The notes under the pieces: generated by a model | Seen by the model: only the letters and a program-made list of their open reading frames with translations | Told to the model about the DNA's origin: nothing | The model's database searches: none | Position numbers and translations under genes: made by a program | Assembly: GCA_032164295.1 (NCBI GenBank) | Contig: JAJHTX010000003.1 | Location: forward strand, 1,612,001-1,676,000 | Source of the DNA: Inonotus obliquus | Taxonomy: Eukaryota > Basidiomycota > Agaricomycetes > Hymenochaetales > Hymenochaetaceae | Direction: 5' to 3' | Length of the DNA stretch: 64,000 nucleotides | Part shown: piece after piece, positions 13,301-24,720 of the stretch | Numbering within the stretch: the first letter of the stretch is position 1 | Layout: every line of letters begins with the position of its first letter

Positions 13301-15304
13301 CCGGTTGCTCTCGGCACTGGGGTAAGGATAAGTCAAGTTGATTTCTTATTTTCACAACTCCAACGGCGTCTCTCTTTATATGAGTGGTACGTACAAAGGT
13401 CTAGCTCCCGGACTATTGTCGTGATGCTACTTACCTCAGTTTCAATTAGTTTCAACAAATTGGAGCGGGAGCTCTTGAACTGTACTTTTTCGAGGCAACT
13501 TGATGCCTATAAGCAAGACTTCTTTATCACGGGTGGAATCACTCGCCTGTGAACACTTGATGTAATGCGGAGAAATAAAACGTCTTTGCACCACCACATC
13601 AACGTGTTTCGCCATCGCAATCTTTAGAGCCTGTGTTCATATCGAAGATTACCTTCGCATTATTCAGTTGTGTATTCTGGACATTGGAAGCCACTATTCC
13701 TGCTTCCCAGAGTATGTTCCTAAGAAAAGACCGGATACCCAAGGCTTTCTCAATGTGCCTTCCTTCTAAACATGATCCTCAGAAAATTACTCTCGCTTCC
13801 TGGAGCTTCGGTAGGTCCAGACCGTGAGCCTTGTATCTCCTCGAATAAAGGGTGCCTATTGATAACAGTGGGGTTTATTAGACGTGTAGTCTGCAACAAT
13901 TTGATATACTTATTTGAAATAAGCCTCGAATACAAATGCTGCAACTAATCGTTATTTCCGGAAGAAACGGTTTCATGCAAAATTCCATGGACCTATATGA
14001 AATATTATCTTCCTTTTCTTATACTGAGGTAAATAAGCCTGCGTGTTTGTGTGCCCTGCACTTGTTTGCTCCTGGAGCAAAGTCTGATGACCTGAGCCAC
14101 TGAGGAGAGAAATGTCTGGCAATAAGGTTACGTGCACAGATTGAAAGCGGGGCGGGCTGAAGGGAGAAGACGGGCGAAGATCTCGGAGGGTGTTGAGAAC
14201 TAGAAATAAGTCCAAGAAAGGCTGTACCGAGATAATCATCCCATCGTAAGTTCAAGGGTGCAAAAAACCGACTTTTTAGTGAGAATATTATTGACTCGGG
14301 GTCGTGATTGGGAGAGTCGGCTGGTACGAAGGGACGTATGGGCGTAGGGAAGGGAACGCCATCCGTTGAACCCAACAATAAGGGGGGCTGCCGTAGCTCC
14401 TCTTGAGGCTTCCTCCATCGTATCGAGAGCGTATCATCTGTTACAATAGAACCGCACAACCACCTTCCCCTTCCACAGAACAGAGTATATATAGTCCGAA
14501 GGAGGGTGTCTACTTCGGAAGCTTGATGCGTCCTGGCAAGAAGAAGCGCGTCAATGAGAGTGCACGAGACTGAAGTAACGATGAATGAACGAGTATCGGA
14601 AGTACGGTGCAAATACCTATATCATATGATCAAGAACTAAGCGCACGCCACATTAAAATGTCTGTCTTATATACGGAATAAGCGTCCCGGCGGTAGGCTG
14701 TTGCCTGTGTCCTCGAGGAGATGTGGTACAGCATTGTGGCTGGTTCATTGCAGGCAGTAACATCAGGCGATGATACGACGCTTCTCTTCGGGAACTGAGA
14801 AGTAGTAAGGTTTTAGGCAGGGGCTTAGCTGTATCTGCTGCTGCAGGGATGTGCTGCTAGACGATTATGTGTGTGGTGTGGAGATATGAGCCACTTTTTG
14901 GGGTTCAAAGCGCGAAGTCAACAGTAATGTTACCCAATGCAATCCCTTGAGTAACACGGAGTTCTGAACGGCGACTGAATCAGAATGAATCCTATTTGTA
15001 TGTATTGGATGGAGCTCACACCTTTCGCTTATACGCACACGTCATCGACGAACGCAGACTCGGGAATCTTTAGGTGAACTCTATTTTGTCCAGTCATAAA
15101 AGCTCTTTTCCCTTGCTGCATGGATGGGATCTTGCGGCGAGAGTAAGTTGCATAGTAATATGGCTCTCTTCTTGTAATGCCTGCACTCACAAGTTCACTA
15201 GCTATCAGGCCTATCTTCTGAATAAGACCTCCTACAGCTATTTTTCTCCATACATTGACCCACGAGAACCGGCCAGACCTACTCCGCTCCGGTTGTTGTG
15301 AACG
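7354..15304. other. Gene-poor region of about 8 kb
   Basis: No convincing gene was found on either strand. Open frames are short (under ~200 codons), lack recognisable domains and do not join through plausible introns. The largest (14019-14612, minus) has no ATG. Composition resembles ordinary AT-rich intergenic DNA, with no long direct or inverted repeat apparent by eye. It could hold long UTRs, non-coding RNA genes or decayed elements. The first ~100 bp are the ABP1 promoter and the last few hundred belong to the Zn2Cys6 gene. Confidence 0.5.
7435..7447. promoter_or_regulatory. Two adjacent CACGTG E-boxes upstream of ABP1
   Basis: CACGTG occurs at 7435-7440 and again at 7442-7447, about 80 bp upstream of the ABP1 start codon. 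Such palindromes are bound by bHLH factors in fungi. The role here is inferred from position only. Confidence 0.4.
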
Positions 15305-17447
15305 ATGTCGACTGAAAACCGAGACCCGCTCCCGACGCCGATTTCCGACGCTCCTTGGCCGAAGCGGACAAACAAGGCATGCTGTAATTGCAGGTCTGTT
15401 GAGTTGTTGACTTTTTACCGTCTCTCTGGTCCGCTCAACATTCGTCGCCACTCTTTTCCACAGAAGGGACAAGATTAAATGCGACGGTCAACGCCCTTGT
15501 GCAGGTACGATAAAATGCATCTAATTTGCTCTATCTAGTCTCTGGTCTGATTACCGCTCACGCTTCCCATTATCCTTCTCCCCCTTCCGACCACCTGGCG
15601 CTTATCATCAATAATCTCTGGTGGCATGTAGCTTGCCTTAGACGGGGATTGGGAGTCGATAAGTGCATTGATGGCTGCCCTTCATGTCGTCGGTCCCGTG
15701 CTAGATGCGATGGCGCTGATCCGTGTGCACGATGTCTTCAGCTGGGAATAGATTGTTCGGACGAACCTGCTTCTCCAAGTACGAGCATGGACGATTCCAC
15801 CACCAAGTCTGCTGGAGGCTCATCCCGCTCCACCCCGGCGGCTAGAGCAAAGTTGGCATGCCTGGCGTGCAGGAGGTACGCTAATGCCCTTGACTTGACA
15901 TGTCGTCCCGCTGAGCGGGCAGTATCGGATGACGACTTGAATGCATACAGGGATAACAAAAAGTGCGACGACCACCGCCCATGCATGCGTTGCATCTCTA
16001 GGATGGAGGAGTGTATCCACGTCGATCGTACTCCAAAGGCAGTCAAGCATCGCTGCGTAAACTGCAGAAAGGAGAACAAAAAGGTGGGAAATGCAATTCA
16101 TCTGCCACCCCTCTTGTCTCACATTACATTGGATGGTTAGTGCGAGGATGCCAGACCTTGCAGCCACTGCGTGGAGATGAAGCTCGAGTGCACAGATGCC
16201 CCGCGGAAGGGATCAGGCAGTACCAGGGTGAAGATGGCTTGCGCCAATTGCAGGTACGAGTCACTCGGCGGTCGAAATGACAATATTCGCGGAATTTCAA
16301 TTTCATTTCTTTTAGACGGAACAAAGTTCAATGTGACGCAGAACGCCCTTGTCGCGTGTGTGTTCGGCGTGGGCTTGAGTGCTTCATGCCATCGTGCGCT
16401 TGCGTAGAACAGGATCTGGAACCTGGAACGTGCAGCTTCTGTCGTTCACAGCTAATGAAACGCAATAGCCAAACGATGACTGACTCTACAATATCTCAGG
16501 CATCAGATGAGATTCTAAGTCCAGTTTCTGGTGAGCCATGTCCCATCATGCTTGAGCATTATGCGGAGTTTCCTCGAGAGACACCCCAGTCGGCCCGGTC
16601 TGATCTCTCCGGGTACCATGGGGTCGTTGACTTACAAGGTCATCTTCCGACTCAGGATTATGCTCTTACTCACGACCCCCGCGCAGCATCACAAAGCCAC
16701 CCGTTCCCTTCCGACATACACATGGGTACCGATACGTATTCAAGAGATCCTTACATGCAAACGTACCCTACTGAGCTGACTGCATCCGCGAATTCATTCG
16801 AGTACCACACGGGGCTCGCCACCAATGAAGAACTGCGTCAGGATATATCCGCTTATTACCATCAGCAACAGGCGCATCTGGAGTTCACGACGACAACAGG
16901 AGATAGTACCTTCAGAAGTCTTGGGATGACGGATACGACAGATGGGGCTGGTTCGGACAAATATCTGTCGAGGGGCCTTGGGATAGGTACACACGCTTAC
17001 CCAAAGGACCCCTCGGTCCCGACCAGTTTCATTTCGCATTATCTACAACAGCATTCACCTTCCGGTGCATCTTTCAACAGCCAATCAGGGTACGTTGTAA
17101 GTGCTCCAACTGCGTACCAAAATGATCACGGCGTCGGCGTCGGCGTCGGGATCGGGGCCTACGGGACTGAAGGGTTAACCGCCACTACTGCCACAGCAGG
17201 GATGGCGTATGGCCCGGATGACCCCACGCCCTCGTATAGCCCCGTCCCGATGACGATGCCAGTTTCAGTGATTGTTCCAGTCCGACAGGCTGTTCACTCA
17301 CGCGTACGTCGCTCATGGTTTCTTTCATCAGAGCTTATTAATTGTGTTGGTGCTAATGATGGCCCTCACTTACTTCTACGTCATCGCGGTCGCCGTCCTC
17401 GATTAACTACTGCGCCGTATAGCAAGCTGCGGGCCATGGAAATGTAG
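15305..17447 (+). CDS. Transcription-factor-like protein with five tandem Zn(II)2Cys6 clusters
   Basis: Exons: 15305-15393, 15464-15504, 15632-15875, 15951-16083, 16141-16253, 16316-17447; 583 aa. Fungal Zn2Cys6 domains coordinate two zinc ions with six Cys and usually bind DNA, normally one per protein. Here five follow one another at residues 26-55, 59-85, 120-146, 160-186 and 203-229. Clusters 2-5 all have exactly C-x2-C-x6-C-x5-C-x2-C-x6-C; cluster 1 ends with x9. Each has the basic block after Cys2 (e.g. RRDKIKC, RKENKKC, RRNKVQC) and a Pro before Cys4. After cluster 5 come two further Cys pairs (CAC, CSFC). The C-terminal ~330 residues are rich in Ser, Thr, Tyr, Gln and Gly (GVGVGVG near 17130) with no recognisable fungal_trans domain. 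The last ~60 residues look poorly coding, so the true 3' end may use another intron near 17300. Role inferred: nuclear regulator. Confidence 0.85.
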
Positions 17448-18688
17448 GGCAGGTAGAGACGCACCCTCAGGCTCAACTGAGGCAAAGTGCGAACTATCTG
17501 ACCTCGGAGTCGAGGACTACTCGATACAGAGACAGGTCTTGAACACTCGTCGACCGAATAACACTTCTCAACAGAAATTATCAGTGCAGGCTTCACAACT
17601 CGACTTGTTCCCTTTTTGTTTGGGCTTTCTTCCTCTCTCTGCTTCATCTTTCTGAAAGGCTTGCTTTGATATGCATATACGAACGATTGTTTTTTCGTAA
17701 TGTTAATCCGATCGCTGTTCCTCGGTCCCTTCGTCTGCACCATGCTTTCTCTCTTTCTGTTATCGTGCTTCGTGTAGTAATTATATAGACTTGTCATCCT
17801 CATGTTTTCACTTTCATACTTGCATTCTGTAGCTAACTTTTCTCGATCTCTCGATCGATGGTCTCCGTGGAGTTTTCCGAGCCACTATCATTTCTTGTTC
17901 TTTTCAGGCGTCCGTAATATGACCATACCTGTGCTCTCGACTAATGGCAAATGCCCGTTCATCTTCCTCTTTTTACCATCCCACCCGGAGTTTCTTTCTT
18001 CCGGACGAAGGACTCACTTCACGCAATTGAATGAATTGTACATACACGCTGTAGCTCTATCTTTTATTTGCGCAATGAAAGCTTCCCGATTAGAGCTGCA
18101 AACATGTTTCATATACGAAATCGCAGCTGATGAACGAAGGGAGCGGAGCAAAACGATAAAATAAAGTATCGAAAGAAAAGACGTGCATGCGTGCCAACGT
18201 CGCTGTGTTTGGGTATGTTTGTTTATTGTTTATCCGTTGTTTATTTGTTCCTTGTTGGTATTTATTTGTTTGGTTATTTATTTGGTTGTTTGTCAATGCA
18301 TCTGCATCGTGAGTTGCATCTTCGTATGTATGTCTTGGTGTGAAGGAGTGAATGCAACAGAATCGAAAAAAGGATAGAGATGGCGTTTGGTATGGTTTGT
18401 GTTTCGAGCCCGAAAATGTACAGCAAGCATGCAAGGCAGAAGGAGAATCGCAGACCCATCGAGGGTGAACTGAACCCACGCCTGGGTGAAAAGTTGGTAA
18501 GGAATGGAGAGGGGTCTACCCAAGAATGAACAGATAGAAGCGTTAGAGGTATGGAGGTATAAAATGCAGTGAGGTGATAGCGTGATGTGCGAAGAAGGGG
18601 TAATGTGTGTGGTATGAAGCACTCGTGAGTAAGCTCATCGATGAATGCGCCCAAGAAACATGTCTGCTTCTTGGTTGGAGGCGCCGGT
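17448..18688. other. Intergenic region with T-rich low-complexity tract
   Basis: Lies between the convergent Zn2Cys6 and GH16 genes and is probably largely 3' UTR. About 18205-18300 is a TGTTTATTTGTT-like low-complexity tract on the plus strand. Open frames here owe their length to this skew. No gene seen. Confidence 0.5.
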
Positions 18689-19999
18689 TTACTGGTAAAC
18701 GGCGACATAGTTGATCTTCCATTGTGCATAATCGAAGTTGCTTGCATCCGCGACAGCGGCCGAGCACGTTCCAGAACAAGTACTCGAGAACGCGGCGCCT
18801 GCCCAACCTCCGCAGAGAGTTGTATTGATAACGATGGTCATATCCTTGAAATGTTGACTAACATCGCATTCCGAGGCACTCCAGAATGCCATTGGTACAC
18901 CCCAGCTGGTGGGATCGGGTTTTTGACTGTCGATGTCTTCCGGAATAGAACCACGTTCGAAACGCCAGATCTTGATACCAGTATCATCGATGAGAGTCGC
19001 AAGGACACCACCAGCAATCATGTTGAAGCCTGCAGATGAGATGAGATGTAAGCGTTTGAAGAAATCCGACGTTGAGATATTTGGTCCTACCATGCCCATA
19101 CGAAGTAGTGGACGGATCGCTGAAAGCACAACCTGCATTACTGCCGGCATTGCTAGCGCAGGTTGTTCCCATGAGGTTACCAGCGTACGCCTGCACCTTG
19201 CCTGTTGTGTGATTGACGGTGGATGTACTCGGGTTCTTGTCAAGTGTGCATCCATCTCCGGTGTGAACGGTGTACTGGTTGAACTGCATCTCTGCAAAAC
19301 AACAATTAGCTATTGTCTCTGAACATCTTTAGAATTGCCAATGAAGGACACAAGGCCGTAGCCAGGGGCGGGAGTCGAAAATAGCTCGTGAGAAGATATT
19401 GGTCATCGCAAGGGAAAATCCCGAATTCCCTTTCTTGTCCAACATAGCGGAGGAAAACCTACCATTCACTCCCTCAAGAATATCAATCTCCCCATCATTG
19501 GGCCAGTTGGGACCAACCATCCATAACGCAGGCCATACCGAGCATCCGTGTGGCATGGCATAAACGTCCGCAATGATGAGACCTGACGAGTATCTCTTCT
19601 TGGATTGAAGCCGAACCGACTTGCGGTAATCGCCATTATTGAGGTTAGTGCTGTTGTCGACAGCAATAACAGTCGTGCCATCCCCTTGAACGTACGCAAG
19701 ATCTGCACTTGTTGCTTCGTCTCGGGATACATAGTCAACCATTCCGTTGGTCGGGTCCGCATCCGTGAAGAAGTCGAAGCCGCTAAATAACTGAATTGAG
19801 CAGATCATCCTTTATTACTGCTTGGCGGTATCGGAACTCACTCGAAGAAGCTATCGCCTTGGTGGAGGTCTGCAAGCGAGTACGAAGAACGGCGGTGGAA
19901 GCGCCTGGCGTGGCCTGCAGCTCTACGGGAGACAACCGACCGACCGCTGACAGCCAGCGCAGCGAACGGCAAGGCAAGGAGGGCAGTGGCAAGATGCAT
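18689..19999 (-). CDS. Secreted glycoside hydrolase family 16 (endo-beta-1,3-glucanase/laminarinase-like)
   Basis: Exons 19999-19842, 19782-19463, 19291-19091, 19029-18689; 339 aa. The N-terminus MHLATALLALPFAALAVSG is a signal peptide; basic RR/RRSS sites follow before the mature domain begins near SYSLADLHQGDSFF. The GH16 catalytic signature GEIDILE sits at residues 150-156. Glu151 is the nucleophile, Asp153 the helper and Glu156 the acid/base, so the site looks intact. Other family sequence includes MPHGCSVWPALWMVGPNWP before it, then QYTVHTGDGCTL, and a Cys-rich C-terminal half (GTTCASNAGSNAGC, WSASECDVS, STCSGTC) suggesting disulphides. Length and pattern fit basidiomycete laminarinases acting on beta-1,3/1,6-glucans of fungal walls. 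The intron after the catalytic motif (19462-19292) is longer than most here. Exact specificity cannot be told from sequence. Confidence 0.92.
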
Positions 20000-21723
20000 A
20001 GTGAGTCCTATAAGATCAATCTAACGGAAAATATTTAATAAAGAGAGGGAAGGGAGCTGTCTATCGTTGGGCAGTCAGGGCTTTGCGAAAGGAATGGGAG
20101 GGGGAAGGTAGGAGTATAAAAGAGAGTGAAACAATGGGAGATTTGAAGCGAGACTAAAGCGATTTTTTTTGGCGAAGCGCACGGCCGGCATGGTTCCCCG
20201 CCTCAATCCACGAGATGGAGAAATCTTCCTATCTTCCGAGTATTTGTTTCTCGATGAAGAAAAAGGTAAAATTTGTTCCGCGAGTAGCAACAACCCTGAT
20301 GGTATCCCTATGCCGGCAGTCTAAATGTGGTACAATGAATCCGTTGTGCGAAATATACACGCCGTTTGGGCCTGTATCAACAGTCTGTTCACCAGCGTAA
20401 AGTACCTCGTTTTATAAACGTGTGTCGCTTGCCACTGCAGTTTGTCTCTCTTCCAACCATACCGCTCCAACATTCAAGTTGTTACGAACTGAAAATAGCA
20501 TAACCTCATCAAGATATCTTATTTTCTCATGACTGGCCTTCCGCAGTAACTCTATCTTGATTTCTTTCTTTCTAAACATGTAATAATATGGCGCTGATAC
20601 GTAACAAGCCTGGATTTCTCAAATTTTTGAATTTTGAAGAAGACCCACCGACTGCCGAGAAATTTGACGGCTAGACTCAGACCATATTTACTTGCTTGCA
20701 TGAATTAACTTCGCCACAATGTAGTTGTACACTAATCCTTATTTCCAAAAGTTACATCTGAAATCTCTTTGCACACTTAATGGAGAACATATATCCAGAC
20801 GCCGAGGAACTTTACTCCCCAGCCTGCCCTCACACCGACACCCAAGAGTTCGCTTGCTTGCCTCAGTCGTCGTTATAGCAGTTGCAACGCTTTCGCGAAC
20901 TTGATCGCCTCGTTTGATCCGCGATTTGAGATGACGGTTCCCAGGAATCCCCGAACATTTTCATAGTGCGGCAATATGGAAGAGGCTTGATGAATCAAGT
21001 GCTTTGGTTACCACGGCGACGGGAAAGCTCACCTGCACGCATGAGCTTCTTAACGCGAAGCTTTGCAAATCCAAACGGACTGCATAGAGATTGCGAGTTT
21101 GCCACGGACAGGACGCCAAGGTCCGAAAGTGGGCGTCTGTGGCAAACAATGCCAGAATGATCAAAGTCCGCTGTTGAAACTAGCATGGCGGTCGTGTCAG
21201 AAACCCCAAACGTCTCAATTGCCTGAGGCGTATGTCTTAACAGGTGATCTCACAAAGGACGAACAGCATTCTTTGTCTTCGATAAGAATGGTCCGTGCCA
21301 ACGTTTGAGTTCAGTCCCCAAGCGTAACGTATGTGTGTCTAAAAATATCCGCTTGCACGATTATTCGATGGTCCGAGATATTAAACAGCTGAGGAGATAG
21401 AGGGTCTGTTTCCGGGAATCACGGTTAATGACCAGTGAATGAAAGAATGCAAAGCTGATAAACTGGTGAATAGATTACAAACGCTGTGTCAGAAACGATA
21501 CATACAGAACTGTGAAAAGGCGAGCTAAAGAGGGATCGTGAATTCCCACCTGGGTCCAAGCACAAGTCGATGAACGTGCGCTAATACCTCAAGGTCACCA
21601 CCAAGAAGCTATTTCTATCTCCATGCCCCCGAGATACCCGCTTGCTTCACAAGATGTGTTGGAGCTTCTCTATGCAGGCAGCAACCCGGGTGGGTGGCTC
21701 AATTGCCTTTCGCACACACGCCA
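20000..21723. other. Intergenic region upstream of GH16
   Basis: About 1.7 kb between GH16 (promoter side) and the 3' end of CRIPT. AT-rich with homopolymer runs (T8 near 20163). No supported gene or repeat. Confidence 0.5.
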
Positions 21724-22299
21724 TCACTTGCTCGACATGGCATAACTGCTAGTATCTAGAACCTGTTTACCACAGATAGCACAACAGCCTTTCTTGTAAG
21801 AGCATCCTATTATCAAAGTATAGCACAGTTCAGATTGGAACAAGGAGAAGGTATGTTAGCAGCGTAAGCGGGAAGCATCGTGAAGCATACATACCATGAC
21901 AGAACTTCGCGCCATTCTGGGTCGTAGGTTGCTTGCAATCCTTGCACTTCCCTTGGTATGGCTAAGAGTACACGAAAGTTGTGTCAGCAAGTTGGACATT
22001 TCAATTGAAAGAAGGTCGGAAATGAAGGGATCAGGAGGCGGAGATAGTGACAATGAATGGAGTGAGAATGAATGGAGGGAGAGATGAAGCGGCACATACT
22101 GAGAACCTGCTCTTCTTCGATATCTTCAGCTCTCCAACTTTGCGCGTGCCCGCCTTGATGCTGTCCGACGATGCAGTGAAAGGGTCAGGTGCTGCAACTT
22201 TCGAGAGTTTCTGTATGAATGAACCACAACATGAATGAAGAGGCCCGAGTAAAGTGAGAAAAGAAACTAACATACCTTCTCACATTTCTTGCACACCAT
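21724..22299 (-). CDS. CRIPT: CRIPT homologue (cysteine-rich zinc-binding protein)
   Basis: A small gene of four short exons: 22299-22276, 22210-22100, 21961-21895, 21806-21724; 94 aa against 101 in human CRIPT. It begins MVCKKCEKKLSKVAAPD, has GTRKVGELKISKKSRF, then PYQGKCKDCKQPTTQNGAKF. It ends CHGCSYKKGCCAICGKQV followed by LDTSSYAMSSK. Four CxxC pairs (CKKC, CKDC, CHGC with CC, CAIC) match the invariant zinc-binding pattern. In animals CRIPT was named as a PDZ-binding protein and has since been linked to the minor spliceosome. The fungal C-terminus here ends SSK and lacks the QTSV PDZ ligand, so only the conserved intracellular zinc-fold role is likely. The first exon encodes only eight residues. 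Confidence 0.92.
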
Positions 22300-22915
22300 G
22301 TCTGGTCTGCGTCGGCAGTGATGGTTGAGGACGAGTGCGGGTCAGGAATGCTGTGCTGTGAGTGGCACGCTCGATACGTTTATGTAATCAAGCACAGCCA
22401 CTCAATTGTCATCTTTGTAGCTGACTAAGAAATCTTTTCACTCTTTCACTTTCACTTACTGCTTTCACGAAGAATGCCACTGCGATCAAGAATGCTGGTG
22501 GCTCGCTTTTTTTCATAAGCGGATCAAATACAGGGAGAAGCGGCTATACCTGTGCACACTTCTGGCTATTCAATTGGCTTGGCCTGGTGTCGAAAAGCGC
22601 TGACTTGCACCGAATACTTTTATCATCCAGTATCTTGTCTGATTAGATTTCAGCCCGTACGTTCTTCATGCTAACCTTGCTGGTGCTTGTAATTTCGTTC
22701 CTAAAGGCCCAATCGAGTATATTATGTATGATAGGTGTACACGCTATGGACGCATATGTGGAATCAAGATACAATTTATTGACGTATGTGAAACTGGTCT
22801 AGAAAATACTGAAAACGAGTAGTAGCGAGTCCTAGAACTTTTCGGAGATACTTGGCGCACCCTACATCTATACGATCAGACTACAAAGGTCACGTATTTC
22901 AGCAAGCATGGGACT
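22300..22915. other. Intergenic region
   Basis: 616 bp between the CRIPT start and the stop of paralogue A. No gene or repeat recognised; it must contain the CRIPT promoter. Confidence 0.5.
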
Positions 22916-23519
22916 TCACAAGGCGTCGCTGCATGAACGCTCCAACTTGATGCACGTTTGCTCCCAAACGTGTCGGGGTCGTAAATATGGAACAGTTTTG
23001 GTAGCGACAAGAGGCCCTGCCCTTTTACGAGGCCCTATCCTGACAAGAGGCATGTCGCGCCAATCGATGCGTTGACTGTACTCTGCTTTGAGTTTGTTCC
23101 TTGATAAGGTCGAGGTCAGCGATTGTAGTTTTGAAGATGAATTACTGGCGTACTGGATAGGTTGGCACCGGAGTTTGTGCTGGAGCCAGCCCCTGAAAAC
23201 ACCATATTCCATGTACTGCAAGCCTCGCTGATAGGTAATTCTTCGACATCCCTGACACACCCAGAGATCTCTGACCTTCTTCAACTCCGGATCGTTGTCG
23301 AAGAAATTCATTTTAAACTCGCGAGACTTGGGTCGTCGACCGGTTATAACTCGCACAATGGTCATAATCACTTCGCCGTCGTCAACAAAATCACCGTTGC
23401 CCGTTGAGTAGTATTCCCTATCGGACTGGTGAGTTTCAGTGCAGTCGATAAAGCGGGTACGCTTACAATAGCTCAATTTCATCTCCTTTTCTAACAAAGG
23501 CCTTTTTAAATCGGCGCAT
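22916..23519 (-). CDS. Unrecognised small CCHC-motif protein, tandem paralogue A
   Basis: Exons 23519-23467, 23417-23154, 23099-22916; 166 aa. I do not recognise the family. It starts MRRFKKAFVRKGDEIEL, a basic N-terminus shared with paralogue B. The core holds NDPELKKVRDLWVCQGC, with Cys72 and Cys75, then 22 residues to His98 and Cys102 (HKLRC), i.e. C-x2-C-x22-H-x3-C, a plausible single zinc site. CQPIQ follows, interrupted by a phase-2 intron inside the Gln codon, exactly as in B and C. Exon 2 is 264 nt in both A and B. The C-terminal exon is divergent and basic (RIGPRKRAG). No signal peptide or membrane segment. An ATG lies upstream in a longer open frame, but the conserved MRRFK start is preferred. 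Confidence 0.75.
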
Positions 23520-24720
23520 GGTGCGATCCTTGAGAGGGGTATAAGAAATCTATACTCGCCACTCTCGTGTGATGATCTGCACAATACTCACCATCGGCTT
23601 GCGCTTTATGAAGGAGATTTACTTGGGAAGATTAAAGGACTAGACGTTATTAGTCACCCAAGAGTGCCTTATATATGGTCATGCGGCTTCGGAATGCAAG
23701 CACTAACGACGTCGGTTCTATTGACGCTTTGCTACTCAAATTCATCTGTCGGCGGCTCAAGGCCATCACTGATATTGGACGGACAAGCGCTGACACATCA
23801 GCTAGACGTATGAACGAGTTTACGACATGCGTTGTCCTTGTGAAAATCGAAACTAGTTACGGCAAGACGAAGCTCAGTTATGTGGACCATCTCTTAGAAT
23901 AGGCAACGGTCGGTAAAACATGTTTCCCCTCCGAATGTTATCTTCCGTACGAGAACTTCGTTCGCTTTCGATGGAAAAGGTTCGTATACTAATAAACGTT
24001 CAATTCCGTCGCTCGTCTCACTAACATCCCGTCAAACGGATGCCTTACAAACAGGAGAACTTGAGTATTTATTTCATTTTTGGTATGATTCATTTTTGGT
24101 ACACCTGCATGGGATTTGCTTGACGCACGTTGTTCGAAAGGACGGGGTAGATTATGGAAAACGCCAACAATTCCACATGAGTAATTCATGTGTGGTTGGA
24201 TCGGGTGTGTTCGTATGATGCCGGGATGCCAATACTTCGGCATACATGACACCGAATCTAGAAGGAAAGAGCATCTCGGAGAAGAACTTTCGGAGGAACT
24301 TCTCGGTGTGGAATGACGAGGCGCTCGTTCGCTTAGTCCGACTTGCAAATGCATTCGGAAGATATATCCAGCGGGGAACACCCTGGATGTATAGCACCTA
24401 GAGAAGCATCTCTGATCTTAATGTAAGGCAATCGTCCACGCGCATGGACATTCACTTCGATTTGCTATCTTCCAGAGCCTTCGACCTCCGTCAGGACTCT
24501 GGCTCGAACTAATCCATCTCAGTCAAATATGAATTATCTCGCGGATAACGCCCAGAGTCGACTTCTTCAAGTAAAGAGCTATCAACTGTTTCTGTGTACT
24601 CCGGTGCGTAGTAGCGACAAGTCATTTGAACAGGGTGTGTTATTTCTCGGTTAACTTATCTATTCGTATGCCATCGAATACAAAACCCATCATTTATGTA
24701 GGTCAATCAAGCACAGAACG
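23520..24720. other. Region between paralogues A and B
   Basis: 1.2 kb. It contains a 62-bp scrap resembling the C-terminal exon of paralogue C (listed separately). A minus-strand open frame at 24152-24397 looks weakly coding but has no recognised domain, no homology to the neighbours and no supported start. Confidence 0.45.
24511..24572 (-). pseudogene. Fragment of a fourth member of the CCHC tandem family
   Basis: About 62 bp aligns by eye with the 3' end of paralogue C (about 25756-25821). Shared pieces include the AGAGTCG-ACTTCTTCAA-like stretch and the upstream ATCTC-CG-ATA-CGCC pattern, at roughly three quarters identity. No intact family core is found beside it, so this looks like a relic of another copy lost by deletion. 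It is short, and chance or conversion cannot be excluded. Confidence 0.35.

Noticed and set aside
14019..14612. Minus-strand open frame of ~197 codons
   Set aside because: It contains no ATG, has no recognisable domain and no intron joins it to other coding sequence. Likely chance.
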